Below are positions 21,536 to 32,335 of a stretch of 64,000 nt of DNA, piece after piece (the stretch's first letter is position 1; every line of letters begins with the position of its first letter). The position numbers and the translations under genes are program-made. Origin of the DNA: Achatina immaculata (lineage: Eukaryota; Mollusca; Gastropoda; Stylommatophora; Achatinidae); contig CM019718.1 of assembly GCA_009760885.1 (NCBI GenBank), positions 23,404,633 through 23,468,632 on the forward strand. The letters are read 5' to 3'. The notes beneath the pieces are model-generated. The model was not told where the DNA came from and ran no database searches. It worked only from the letters and a program-made list of their open reading frames with translations.

Positions 21536-23286
21536 AAGAACATCAGAGGTGTGGAAGAGATAGTGAAATGTTTAAAGAAATGAAGACATTGACGAGAAAT
21601 GTCACACCTAAGCTAAATGTAATTTGTGATGAGATGGGGATTACCCTGACAGAGACAGAGGAAATTCTGGAAAGATGGAAGGAATATTGCAAAAGAATGT
21701 ATGAAACAACCGACTGTGGAAGCAGAAATCAACAGTGTGAATTATTATTGCAGGAGAAAGAACCCGAGCCGACAATGGAAGAAGTTTTATGGGCAATAAA
21801 GAGTCTGAAAAATGGTAAATCACCAGGATGTGATGAGATAACCGCTGAATTTATTAAAGCAGGAGGAAAGGAGTGTGCAACAATCTATCATGCACTATGT
21901 AAAAAGATATGGCATTCAGGTATTTGGCCAAAAGAATGGAAAAGAACTGTATTCATTCCACTGCCAAAAAAGGGTAACCTGAAATTATGCACCAACTACA
22001 GAACTGTTGCCCTGATTAGTCATGCCAGTAAAATTCTGTTAAAAATCATAATGGGTAGACTTCGAAAGAAAATAGAAGAAGAAGTCAATATGGTCCAAGC
22101 TGGCTTCAGGCAAGGAAGACGATCAAGAGATCATATATTCAATCTAAGATTAATAATAGAGAAATGCAGGGAGTTTAATGTGAATCTATATTTATCCTTT
22201 ATAGACTACTCAAAGGCATTTGATTGTGTACAACACCAGAAACTTTGGGAAATAATGGAAAAAATGAGATTTCCAACACATTTGATACAATTAACATCAC
22301 TGCTGTATTTAGACCAACAAGCAGCAGTCAGAATAAATGGTGAAACAACAAGTTGGTTTGACATAAAACAAGGGGTCCGTCAGGGGTGCATATTGTCACC
22401 CTACTTATTTAACTTGTATACTGAAAATATAATGAGGAATGTTAGAGAAGATGTAGACAAAGAATATTACGATGCCATAACAGTTGGAGGTTATGAAATA
22501 CCAGAGATTAGATATGCTGATGACACAGTATTGCTGTCCACAACACAAGAAGGAATGGAAAAACTAATTATGTCAGTCCGCAAGAACAGCGAAGAGCAGA
22601 ACCTCTATCTTAATGCAAAGAAAACTAAAGTGATGACAACTGACAAAACAAACAAGGCAATTGAAATATGTATCAATGAGGAAAAACTGGAAGAAGTGGA
22701 GAGTTTTGAATATCTTGGATCGCTACTAACTAATAATGGAGATACAATGAGGGAAATTAAAAGGAGGACATCTATTGCTCTTCAGAAAGTAAAACAAATA
22801 AAGAATCTGTGGAGAGGAGCAGACAGAACCACAAAAATAAGATTTTTAAGGGCATGCATCTTTCCCATCGCAACATATGCCTGTGAGACCTGGACACTTA
22901 ACAAAACAGCTGAGAAGCACATAAATGCCTTTGAATGTAAATGCTATAGAAGAGTTCTCCAAATATCGTGGACACAAAAAAGAACAAATATATCTATACT
23001 GCAAGAGCTTAATATTGAAGAAGGCTGGCTAGTAAAGAGGATTAAAGAGAGAAAACTTAAATATTTTGGCCACATTAAACGTCATGATAATTTAGAGAAG
23101 ACCATATTGGAAGGATACATAATGGGAAAAAGAAAGAGAGGAAGACCGAAACGAAGATGGCTGCAAGACATCGTTGATGATCTGGAAATGGATGCAGCAG
23201 CAGCAGGCCATCTTGCTCACAACCGAGAGGCCTACAGGAGTGCTGTTTGGGAGGCGAAGTTCCGCAAGGGACATGCAAAGGAATGA
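21508..23286 (+). pseudogene. RTE ORF2, reverse transcriptase half
   Basis: Reverse transcriptase and C-terminal region of the same ORF2, in the +1 frame relative to the endonuclease half. Homology is continuous from about 21508 (DCCERIEEHQ). Numbered from the ATG at 21568 (572 codons): NGKSPGCDEI 82-91, PLPKKGNLKLCTNYRTVALI 131-150, AGFRQGRRSRDHI 178-190, FIDYSKAFD 211-219 (motif A, catalytic Asp), GVRQGCILSPYLFNLY 269-284 (motif B), IRYADDTVLLS 314-324 (motif C, YADD). The C-terminal tail has CETWTLN, FGHIKRHDNLEK and RGRPKRRWLQDIVDDL and ends RKGHAKE. No internal stop, and all RT motifs are intact. The only visible defect of the whole ORF2 is the frameshift joining it to the endonuclease half. 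Confidence 0.93.
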
Positions 23287-23294
23287 ATGAAATG

Positions 23295-23304
23295 AATATA
23301 CAGA
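23295..23304 (+). repeat. Target-site duplication (right) of the RTE
   Basis: AATATACAGA, identical to 19907-19916. Repeat family H begins immediately afterwards. Confidence 0.85.
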
Positions 23305-23640
23305 TGTCCCCGGGGATGAATACGCTGTCCGACGAGGCACTCAGCGACCCATAGCTGACCAAGACCTGTCCCACCTCTCCGTGGCAGCCTCAGTAACACG
23401 CCTAGCCTGGCTAACTGGGCAGGGATCGCCATAGTCCCCATGGTGGTGGAGTCGGCTAAAGAAGCATTGTACACCCCCTGCTTTTTAGCTGTACTCCGGG
23501 ATTGAAAAAGTAGCTGCCATAACCCGCTCCCACACCGATACGATGCTGTGCCTCAACATCTCTACAGCATCGGCTGCAAAGAACAACAGCTCGCATTTAC
23601 AGGGAGATAGTACAAGTAAAATACAGGTGTCCCAGCTTTT
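23305..23640 (+). mobile_element. Interspersed repeat H, copy 1
   Basis: Shares with 37620-37950 and 48835-49150, in the same order: CCCATAGCT-like, GACCAAGACC, TCCCCATGG(T/C)GGTGGAGT, CTAAAGAAG, a CA/CT-rich block, CTCAACATCTC, CAACATCGGCTACAAA or close variants, and CTCGCATTT. The other two copies end in simple tails ((AAT/AAC)n and (GAA)n), so this looks like the 3' part of a retroposon. There is no protein motif. Copies are diverged (about 70-75% by eye). Confidence 0.75.
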
Positions 23641-26116
23641 TCGACTGGTACTGAAAAGAGCACGGTCGGACATAGGAATTAGTCGAAAAGAGAAATGCAG
23701 TCCTATATAGCTTGCAATTATATTTTGATCGTCGAAAAATGTAAATAACACACTATATATCACATTCAACGCTTGTGAAAGATAAATAAACAAAAAATAG
23801 ATAGTTTTGTTTCATAACGATATTTTGTTTATTATGTACAGGCGTAGCGTTTTTTAATGTCCTCCAATACTTCTGTCTTAAGAATTGTACCAACTGCATG
23901 CAGTCTACGTTAGCAAGATACTTGCCTTCGTCACTAAATTTTATTAATTCTAGCTTTTCTTACAAATCTATTCTTCATATAAGACGTGACAAGAGCTCAA
24001 AAGATATTGTATATAATGTAAGCATAGTTTTGTTTTTGTTGCTTCACATTTTGTAATGTACTAAATTAAACGAATTATGCGATGGACGTTTTTCTTTGTT
24101 GTATATTTTCCATGCAAGAAATTCCAAGTATGTTTTGGTAGTGCCTCTTTGAATAATTTCCAGTGAGATTTGCAGAGAGCGAACGAATCTCTACTGTTTT
24201 GGGCAGGGGAGATATTTTATAACAGAGTTGGTGGTTGTAAATCAGTTATTTATGGTCAAAGTTGGTGACCATTGCTTAGGCGATTTTGCAAGTACGGAGC
24301 AAAACATATCTCCATGTTCCCATTGGCCACTTGGTCACGGGGTCTGGGGTTCCTTTTGCACTTAACTTGGACTTCTGCTTGAGATGTGTGAGAGAGAGAA
24401 GACGTCTTGCTTTTTTGGTCTCGGATGGTTGCTCACGTTGGTGTTTTTGTAAGTCTGGTTGTTCTTTTAAGGACAAATGGTGTGAAATCACTATGCAGTG
24501 TTTTGTGAAGTTTGGTTGTCCTTTTTAAGACAGATGCGATTCTTGTTGGAAGATAGTGCACGGATTTTTCGGAATGATCGAAGCCAGTATGCTTTTCATT
24601 GTTTCAGTGTGTTAGTTAGATTCCTATGGCGACGCAACTCGCCAGGATGGTGTGTGTGTACACTTGTTGATTTCTTCATCTCAGTTTCCATTCTCATACT
24701 TCTGTTTTGCAACCATTCTTACACACGTTTGTTTTCCAATTAAAACTGTTCGATGTTATTGCAAATTCTGACTTCTGTGATATTTGAACTCAGTGTTAAG
24801 TGTGCCATTTGCTATTTATCATGGTTGAGTTGTCACTCATGTTAGACTGGTCATGTTTGTGTTGATGACAATGTAGTGGTCTTGTAAATGTTCCCCGGGT
24901 TATTGCTAGTATGTGTATATCTGTGTATCGTTTCCGAGTCTTAGAGTTGCAGTTAAGCCAATAATTTGCTTAAAATAGTACACTGTAGCATTCAAAGAAA
25001 GGCATGCTACTTGGAATACTACTTCACTGTTAGATAAGCTTTAAAAAACACGATATATCAGCAGTGCTGTTATGTAATATCACAAAATATGATATTTCAG
25101 CAGTATTATTATGTATACTCACAAAGCAAGATACAAAAATAGAGAGTTAAACGTCATAAACATGTTATACTAATTAACAATTAAATTAACATGAAGAAGA
25201 ATGAGTGCTTTATAAAAGCCTTACTGTTGTTTCGAATCTAGCAACACGTAGTCGCCTACTTCCCAGCTTCACAACAGGACGTTTCTTGCGTATTGGCCTT
25301 CCTGTAAACGATAACTCAATGCAACAACTTTGTGCAGAATCAGGACTGATTACTCCCCTTGAGGAAAAGTGCAGAACGTATGCAAGTCCCTAAGGCCGAG
25401 AACTCAGGTCGAGCCGCATACATTGTGCCAGGTCTTTCATGATGACTTTAAGCACAGCGAGGAAACCAGAAAATAATTCATGCAACTAGCTCCAAAGTTG
25501 ACTGCTCTAATCTCTTTAAAACAATCTTGGAAGTGAGCACTTTTTACTGTTTCTTGCAGTATAAGGTTTTATAAACAATTAATCTCAACAGCATATTAAC
25601 GTACAGATCCGAATATCCCATATATAAATGTTTCTAGGATATTAAATTTATCATAAACATACATGTCCTGAAACGTATTGTACGGCCTTTTGGTTAAGAT
25701 CAAAGTGGCTGACGTCAAAGTGTCCTCTTGGCAGGTACCCTGATCAACATGACCTTTGGTTAAACAAAAGCCTCGTTATTTTTAACTAAACGAGATGCAG
25801 GAGGGCTGCCCAGCACATTGAATGCCGGGGGTACGGTCCACATCTCGTTACGGGTGGACCCGGTTTGCAGTACCACCGGGCCACAGCCTGTTGTTTTCGT
25901 CGTCTTAAACAAAAAAATCAGATATTTTCTACATGAGCTATTCTGTCAAATTAACGTATCATTCTCCGTCAAGTTAATGCAAGGCTCTGCTTTCTTTATT
26001 TCTCAACTTTAATAAAGGGCCACAAGTGGCGAAACACAGGATTAAAGAGGAATACATCATTGCAACAGGATCACACGGATTCCACTGATGTAAGTACTGT
26101 GCGCAGAATATACCAC
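23641..26116. other. No feature recognised (2.5 kb)
   Basis: Unique-looking sequence with short unsupported ORFs (24286-24528, 24498-24743, 25205-25393, 25818-26012). A GC-rich stretch at 25800-25900 stands out in base composition, but I cannot identify it. Confidence 0.45.
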
Positions 26117-26370
26117 TTAAGCTGATTCAACTGAATTAACTGATTCAACTGTAGTAAACTGAATTAACGAATTCAACCGGACTAAATTGAATTTAACTGA
26201 TTCAAATGGAGTAAACTGATTCAAGTGAAGTATATTAAAATAATCCATTCAGCCGAAGTGAAATGAATTAACTGGTTTAACTGGAATTAAATGATTCAGG
26301 CTGGAGTACACTGAATTAACTGATTCAATCAGGACACACCGATTCACCTGGAATTAACTGAACCAACTAT
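26117..26370 (+). repeat. Degenerate tandem repeat, about 34-bp unit
   Basis: Loose recurrence of CTGATTCAACTGGAGTAAA and CTGAATTAACTGATTCAA, diverged and with variable spacing. Confidence 0.75.
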
Positions 26371-26766
26371 ATATAAAAATATAATGTGCCACACTTGAGT
26401 ACACTGATGTAACTTTTGTAACAATGACAAAAGGAATTTGCTGATCATTTAACAAAAACTAGTCATGCAAAAAACCTGTTTTCACAGTGTTATTAGTATC
26501 TGACTGGGGAAAAAAATGCAAAGTACAAATGTCAAAAACACGTAGAGAAAATGTAGCAGTCATGACCAGTATGGCTGCCAGAATGTCTCTTACAACAGGA
26601 AAGAAGACCCAGGAAATACTGATCTTCCCTGGCAGAATTATAGTCTGTGTATTTCGTGTAAAGTAGTATTTGGTTTCTTTTCTGCTTGTGTAAACTTTAA
26701 ATGTAACCTTAAAGTTAATCTCTTTCATTTTAGTGTTAATTCCGTGATTTATATTTAGTGTTTGTT

Positions 26767-27100
26767 ATATACTACAAGTTTATTTTCGATTTCCTTGTTT
26801 TATATTTGGTTTTGTTATATGAAAGAAAAAATTCAGTTTCTGTTTCTTTATTTTATATTTGGGTTAGCTATATGCCACAAGTTTTCATTTTCGATTTCTT
26901 TCTTTTATATTTGATGTTGCTATATGCCACAAGTTTTCATTTTCGATTTCTTTCTTTTATATTTGGTTTAGTTATATGCCACAAGTTGTCATTTTCGATT
27001 TCTTTCTTTTATATTTGGTTTAGTTATATGCCACAAGTTTTCATTTTCGATTTCTTTCTTTTATATATGATGTTGCTATATACGACAAATTTTCTGTTTT
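26767..27100 (+). repeat. Minisatellite, 52-bp unit, about 6 copies
   Basis: TATGCCACAAGTTTTCATTT recurs at exactly 52 bp (26871, 26923, 26975, 27027, 27079). The first unit is diverged. The plus-strand open frame here is an artefact. Confidence 0.93.
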
Positions 27101-27118
27101 GCTAAATGGTTGTACGGA

Positions 27119-27165
27119 AGAGAGAGAGAGAGAATGAGAGAGTGAGAGAGAAAGGAAATGAAATA
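27119..27165 (+). repeat. (GA)n purine-rich microsatellite
   Basis: Imperfect GA repeats. Confidence 0.9.
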
Positions 27166-27266
27166 AGGAAGGACAAAGAAATATATCTTATTAAAACTGC
27201 ACTGTTGTTTAGACTTGTAGAAATGTATTAGAACACCGTGAACATTTCACAGTAATGCATAACAAT

Positions 27267-27483
27267 GACATTCAGATAAATCTGGCAAACTTTGACCCTA
27301 TGACATTCAAATAAATGTGGCAAACTTTGACCCTATGACATTCAGATAAATGTGTCAAACTTTGACCCTATGACATTCAGATAAATGTGTCAAACTTTGA
27401 CCCTATGACATTCAGATATATCTGGCAAACTTTGACCCTATGACATTCAGATATATCTGGCAAACTTTGACCCTATGACATTG
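27267..27483 (+). repeat. Minisatellite, 35-bp unit, 6 copies
   Basis: Core GGCAAACTTTGACCCTATGA plus CATTCAGATAAATGT. Directly abuts the candidate exon at 27484. Confidence 0.95.
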
Positions 27484-27732
27484 TCAGTGTTCGTTATTCC
27501 AGCCTGCAGCAGACTGTGGGGGCGAGGGCGCCACTTTCCCCCTCTCCGCGGGAATTTTTCGACCTGGGTTGCCAACCTTGGCGGTGTCCGATTTCCTCTC
27601 ACAGCAGCATCGACTGGGCGAATCATCGCCGGTGCAACAGCAGCACCAGAGACAGCAGATGATGATGATGAGCCCGAAGAAGGCGCCAAACCCAGCCGCT
27701 AGCCCCTTCACCATGCCTTCCTTGCCGTCGCT
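27484..27732 (-). CDS. Candidate host exon: membrane segment plus Cys cluster
   Basis: On the minus strand a pyrimidine tract ending CTTCTACTCCATAG (AG at 27734-27733) is a good splice acceptor. From there the frame is open for about 82 codons to a stop at 27484. The first residues are SDGKEGMVKG, then a hydrophobic stretch LAAGFGAFFGLIIIICCLW with a run of Cys after it (CCCC, then CCC seven residues later). After that comes a basic, Pro/Ser-rich tail. This is the pattern of a single-pass membrane protein with juxtamembrane cysteines (possibly palmitoylated), seen in several small metazoan protein families; I cannot name one. A possible donor GTGAGA lies at 27602-27597, which would make the exon 130 bp. 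The segment is markedly GC-richer than its surroundings. Part of the Ile run comes from an ATC trinucleotide repeat. Could still be a chance ORF. Confidence 0.4.
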   Translation of the reverse strand, partial: SDGKEGMVKGLAAGFGAFFGLIIIICCLWCCCCTGDDSPSRCCCERKSDTAKVGNPGRKIPAERGKVAPSPPQSAAGWNNEH

Positions 27733-27820
27733 CTATGGAGTAGAAGAAAGTATACCAAAATGAAACGGAAGGAAACAGAACATATGAGACGAGAGAGTAG
27801 TTTCTACGAACATTATGTAA

Positions 27821-28090
27821 AGGTAAACCCCCGTTTCCACGCCATTAGGGCATATTGAGGATACAGTGTTAGGCCCGTATTTCCAAAACCTTCGGCACAT
27901 GAAAGTGTGATGTGGTTAGTATCACACCTGTCTCCATTTACCTTCCCAGAATTCTCTGGTCCCCATTTCTAGAGACTGGGCAAAGCCCGGGCCTTTTTTT
28001 TTTTATTGTTTGATGTGGTGGTACCAGAAACAATCTCACTGCTGGGATTTGAACCCCGTATCACGGGACACAACGAGCATTAGCTTTTGA
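27821..28090 (-). mobile_element. tRNA-derived SINE, minus copy
   Basis: The minus strand has a B-box-like GGGGTTCAAATCCCAGC (complement at about 28048-28064), and the plus strand shows GTGTGATGTGGTTAGTATCA, matching the body of the 34850-35108 copy. The far end is GTAAACCCCCGT, related to the GTAAAC end there. A T-run (27996-28005) lies mid-element. No internal array. Confidence 0.8.
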
Positions 28091-28507
28091 AAAATGTACG
28101 CGATAGAGAAGCAGAGTAAACCAAAACAGGAAACTATCTAATGATTAAGACCAAATTGTAATAAATTACCTGAGTGATGATGCCAGAACTATTTTAGCAA
28201 TGTTTGTACCGATGAGAATAAAAAATTTCACAACGATAAAATTGAAAGCGGTCTATAACAAAGAAGAATGAGCTGAGCACGAAACATAGACTTTTGTGAA
28301 GTATGCTACACGCATTAAAATGGGTAAGTCTGTTTTAGCCCGTAGGCTCTTAAACTTACTGCACTCACTCCGAGGTTCCTACCTTATGATGAACTGTGGT
28401 ATTATAAAACTAGACTAACTGTTCTGAATGAGTTGTGCTCGAGAGACGTGACATAGACGTCTGTTATGGAGAGAACATCATCATGTGCCATCTCCATAAC
28501 GAAGGTT
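28091..28507. other. No feature recognised
   Basis: AT-rich spacer before the (CAT)n tail of the next element. Confidence 0.45.
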
Positions 28508-28930
28508 CATCATCATCATCATCATGGCTTTTCACTCTTTTGGAAGTATAAGCCACGGATAAAGGTTCTCCAGTAGCCCCTGTTCTTCCGTTTATTCTCT
28601 GCTTCCTTCCACGTGTATCCCTTGTCCCTGAACACTGTCATAATTCCCCTTCTCCAAGTATGTCTAAGGTCTTCCTCCATTTTTAAATTCCCTGGAGGTT
28701 CCAGGTCAGCGCCTATCTTGCTATGTTGGTGTCAAGTTTCCTCAGTGTATGGCCAGTCCACCTCTGTTTCCTAGACATGATTTGTTGGTTCATAGGCTCT
28801 TGTCCCTCTTTTTTCCCAGACCTCATCGTTCCTGATTTTGTGCTGCCATTTCATGTTTAAAATCCTCCTCAAGAAGTAGTTCATAAATGTTTGTATCCTT
28901 TGTTGCATTGCCTTAGTCATCGCCCATGTC
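28508..28930 (-). pseudogene. LINE family J ORF2 C-terminus with (ATG)n tail
   Basis: The plus strand opens with (CAT)n, the complement of an (ATG)n tail. Upstream on the minus strand the reading is broken but recognisable: FMNYFLRRILNMKWQHKIRN, then EVWEKR, then GNLKMEEDLRHTWRR, then WKEAENKRKNRGYWRTFI. This is the standard order in non-LTR ORF2 tails (R-R-I-L-x-I-x-W, then TWRR, then A-x-x-R-x-x-W). Frameshifted and 5'-truncated. Confidence 0.7.
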
Positions 28931-28936
28931 TCCGAA

Positions 28937-29597
28937 CTTTAGGAAGAATCTTATGAAGAACCTTGGGAAGAACCTTAGGAAGAACCATAGGAAGAACCTA
29001 AGGAGAAACCTTAGGAAGAACCGTAAGAAGCACCTTAGGAAGAACCATAGGAAGAACCTTAGGAAGAACGTTAGGAAGAACCGTAGGAAGAACCTTAGGA
29101 AGAACTTTAGGAAGAACCGAAGGAAGAACCGTAGAAAGAACCGTAGAAAGAACCTTAGGAATAAACTTAGGAGGAACCTTAGGAAGAACCGTAGGAAGGA
29201 CCGAAGGAAGAACCTTAGCAAGAACCGTAGGAAGAACCTTGGGAGGAACCTTAGGAAGAAACATAGGAAGAACCTAAGGAGGAACCGTAGGAAGAACCTT
29301 AGAAAGAACTGTAGGAAGAACCTTAGGAAGAACCGTAGGAAGAACCTTAGTAAGAACCGTAGGAAGAATGTTAGGAAGAATCCTAAGAAGAACCGTAGGA
29401 GGAACCGTAGGAAGAACCTTAGGAAGAATCGTAGGAAGAACCTTAGGAAGACCCCTAAGAAGAACCTTAGGAAGAACCTTAGTAAGAACCTTAGGAAGAA
29501 TCTTAGGAAGAACTCTAAGAAGAACCGTAGGAAGAACCGTAGGAGGAACCTTAGGATGAACCATAGGAAGAACCATAGGAAGAACCATAGGAAGAAC
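28937..29597 (+). repeat. Minisatellite, 12-bp unit, about 55 copies
   Basis: Unit CTTAGGAAGAAC with CGTAGGAAGAAC and CATAGGAAGAAC variants. All three frames on both strands stay open because 12 is a multiple of three, giving RKNLRKN-type or VLPKVLPT-type peptides, which are not evidence of coding. It sits exactly between the ends of two LINE remnants. Confidence 0.97.
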
Positions 29598-29599
29598 GA

Positions 29600-30005
29600 A
29601 GGTTGGCGACAATGAATCTTTAGTTTTCTCTCTTTCTCTCTCCTTGATGGGCCAATCAGCCAAACTATGGCCTGTCCATTCTCTTAAATTATCTTCCAAT
29701 CTACATCTGTGTCTATCTCTCGTTCTTTTTCCTTCAACCTTTCCTTCTTCTGAGGTCTTCAGTATGTTGTTGTGTCTTTTGATATGGCCAAAGTTTTTTG
29801 TTTTTTGTTTTTGTTTTCTTGTTCATTATTTCTTTGAGAAGGTCACATAGCACTTGGACCTGTTCTAAAACTTGTACATGTGTTCTTTTCATTCCTCATG
29901 ACATTTGTATGTCCTAGTTTTCTGCAGATCCACATATATCTGCCGCATTAACCTTTCTCTCCAGCTTGTTTGCGTGGAGTCCAGGTTTCTTCTCCATACA
30001 GTAAA
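29600..30005 (-). pseudogene. LINE family K ORF2 C-terminus
   Basis: The minus strand shows KQAGEKVNAADICG, a gap, FGHIKRHNNILKT, EGKVEGKRTRDRHR and LEDNLREWTGHSLADW, a typical RTE-type C-terminal order. The 12-bp array begins just past its 3' end, so the array may have grown out of its tail. Related copy: 55270-55527. Confidence 0.75.
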
Positions 30006-30011
30006 ACATAT

Positions 30012-30760
30012 AGTCAGTCAGTCAGTCAGTCAGTCAGTCAGTCAGTCATTAGAATGCCCCTTGCCGAACTTTGCCTCCCATAACAGCTTTCCTCTAGGCC
30101 TCTCGGTTGTAAGCAAGATGCCCTGTTGCTGATGCATCCATTTGCAGATTATTTACGATATCTTGCAGCAGTCTTCGCCTTGGTCTTCCTCTCTTTCTTT
30201 TTCCCACACTGTACCATTCCAAGACGGTCTTCTCTAGATTATTCTCTAGATTATTCTCTAGATTATCATGAGGTTTAATGTGTCCAAAATATCTAAGTTT
30301 TCTCTGGTTAATCCTCTTTACTAGCTAGCCTTCTTCAATATTAAGTTCTTGTCATATGGACATTGGATATATTTGTTCTATTTTGTGTCCATATTTGAAG
30401 AACTCTTCTGAAACATTTACATTCAAAGGCATTTATGTGTTTCTCAGCTGTTTTGTTAAGTGTCCAGATCTCACAGGCATATGTTGCGATGGGATGTCTT
30501 AATTTTGTTTTCATGGACAGATTCCTGGATGAACAGTGCTGTCTTCATGGTCTTAGGCTCTCAAAAGTATGTTTTGTCAATCTTATTCTTTTATTTATCT
30601 CCGTCTCAACTTCAGTCAGTACCTACCCAAGGTAGCTGTACTCCGTCACTTGTCAAGTCTCTCTTTGTTTATGATTTATATACATCTGTGACTTTTGATT
30701 CTTTCTTGCTGAAGGTCGTTACTTTGGCCTTCTTGATATGATGCTGCCATTTAGCTTGTA
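30012..30760 (-). pseudogene. RTE family A-like ORF2 C-terminus with (GACT)n tail
   Basis: Plus-strand (AGTC)n at 30012-30049 is the tail, followed by the complement of the family A end. A local triplication of TCTCTAGATTAT occurs near 30233-30266. From about 30450 rightwards the sequence is a diverged relative (EVETEINKRIRLTKHTFESL in place of MREIKRRTSIALQKVKQI), so this is a different subfamily or a recombinant. Many stops and shifts. Confidence 0.8.
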
Positions 30761-30761
30761 T

Positions 30762-30783
30762 TTTTTTTTTTTGGGGGGGGGGG
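30762..30783 (+). repeat. T-run followed by G-run
   Basis: Homopolymer T then G tract. Confidence 0.9.
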
Positions 30784-31200
30784 GTGAATCTTAGCGTTTT
30801 CCACAAGATGACAGAGCCTGAAGAGAATCCTGTTTCTTATCATCACTTAGGGTCTTCAAACAAGAATCTTTAACCCTCTTCTCATCTGGCACGATGCCTG
30901 CGTTTCAAGATCATTTCTGTAGCAGAAAGTTCACAATCTCCGAGAGAAAGAAAGAAAGAAGAAAGAAAGAAAGAAAGACCATTACCAGAAAAGAAAAACG
31001 GTTTATTTTATATGTTGCTAAAAAGTTTAATGCATGAGTCACAATCTAAAGAAGCACAGTCGCCTACGCCGGCTGCACGACACATACTGAATTACCGCAA
31101 TTCAGCAAGTCTGGAGAGTATGTAGTTTCAAGTCTCAAACTGTGTGCGTGCAACTAAGCACGAATAATTTCATATCTGCAGCCTTTTCTTACGGAACATA
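30784..31200. other. No feature recognised except (GAAA)n at 30945-30978
   Basis: Short purine microsatellite; nothing else. Confidence 0.5.
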
Positions 31201-31350
31201 GCTATAACCAGCGAGAAATCATAAGGCTATAACCAGCGAGAAATCATACAGCTATAACCAATGAGAAATCATAAAGCTATAACCAGCGAGAAATCATACA
31301 GCTATAACCAATGAGAAATCATAAAGCTATAACCAGCGAGAAATCATACT
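31201..31350 (+). repeat. Minisatellite, 25-bp unit, 6 copies
   Basis: GCTATAACCAGCGAGAAATC plus ATAAA or ATACA. GCGAG and ATGAG units alternate in the last four copies, a short higher-order pattern. Confidence 0.95.
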
Positions 31351-31410
31351 GTAACTTCTGAAGCTAACAGTGTATTTTTTTTTTATTGTAGATCAAACCT
31401 TTGAGCAACA

Positions 31411-32335
31411 GTGAACCATACAGTAAATGTCGCATAGAAGGGAAACGTAAATGTCGCAGAGAAGGGAAAAATACAGTAAATGTCGCACAGAAGTGAACCA
31501 TACAGTAAATGTCACAGAGAAGTGAACCATACAGTAAATGTCGCAGAGAAGTGAAACATACAGTAAATGTCGCAGAGAAGGGAAACTAAATGTCGCAGAG
31601 AAAGGAAACATACAGTAAATGTCGCACAGAAGTGAACCATACAGTAAATGTCACAGAGAAGGGAAGCATACAGTAAATGTCGCATAGAAGGGAAACATAC
31701 AGTAAATGTCGCAGAGAAAGGAAACATACAGTAAATGTCACAGAGAAAGGAAACATACAGTAAATGTCGCATAGAAGGGAAACATACAGTAAATGTCGCA
31801 GAGAATGGAAACAGACAGTAAATGTCACAGCGAAGTGAACCATACAGTAAATGTCACAGAGAAGAAAACCATACAGTAAATGTCGCACAGAAGTGAACCA
31901 TACAGTAAATGTCACAGAGAAGTGAACCATACAGTAAATGTCACAGAGAAGTGAACCATACAGTAAATGTCACAGAGAAGTGAACCATACAGTAAATGTC
32001 ACAGAGAAGTGAACCATACAGTAAATGTCGCAGAGAAGGGAAACATACAGTAAATGTCACAGAGAAGGGAAACATACAGTAAATGTCACAGAGAAGTGAA
32101 CCATACAGTAAATGTCACAGAGAAGTGAACCATACAGTAAATGTCACAGAGAATGGAAACATACAGTAAATGTCACAGAGAAGTGAACCATACACTAAAT
32201 GTCGCAGAGAATGGAAACATACAGTAAATGTCACAGAGAAGGGAAACATACAGTAAATGTCACAGAGAAGGGAAACATACAGTAAATGTCACAGAGAAGA
32301 AAACCATACAGTAAATGTCGCAGAGAAGTGAAAGA
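31411..32335 (+). repeat. Minisatellite, 29-bp unit, about 32 copies
   Basis: CATACAGTAAATGTC(A/G)CAGAGAAG with GTGAAC or GGGAAA start variants. Variants are intermixed, with short runs of identical units, indicating local duplication. Confidence 0.96.

Larger units (their letters stand above)
19917..23294 (+). mobile_element. Full-length RTE/BovB-type LINE (family A)
   Basis: A 3378-bp element flanked by a perfect 10-bp target-site duplication. That length is normal for the RTE clade (about 3.2-3.5 kb). Layout: a GC-richer 5' UTR of about 450 bp, an endonuclease half, a reverse transcriptase half, and a very short 3' end where the stop codon is followed directly by GAATGAATGAAATG. Tails of short tandem repeats in place of poly(A) are typical of RTE elements. 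The ORF resembles BovB in order and spacing of motifs: GTWNVRSM, GDFNAK, the long TWTSPDGKTRNQIDYIL block, FIDYSKAFD, YADD. Identity and the duplication suggest a young insertion. It is not intact, because of one frameshift near 21505. Confidence 0.93.

Noticed and set aside
25800..25900. GC-rich stretch as a gene or CpG island
   Set aside because: Only about 100 bp, no reading frame with motifs and no second copy. Left unannotated.
28937..29597. CRISPR-like array
   Set aside because: No unique spacers of constant length. All arrays in the window are direct tandem repeats, and the genome is eukaryotic.
28926..29699. Basic RKN-repeat protein and Val-Leu-Pro repeat proteins on both strands
   Set aside because: 12-bp minisatellite; all frames are open automatically. 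It sits between LINE remnants and has no promoter or splice context.
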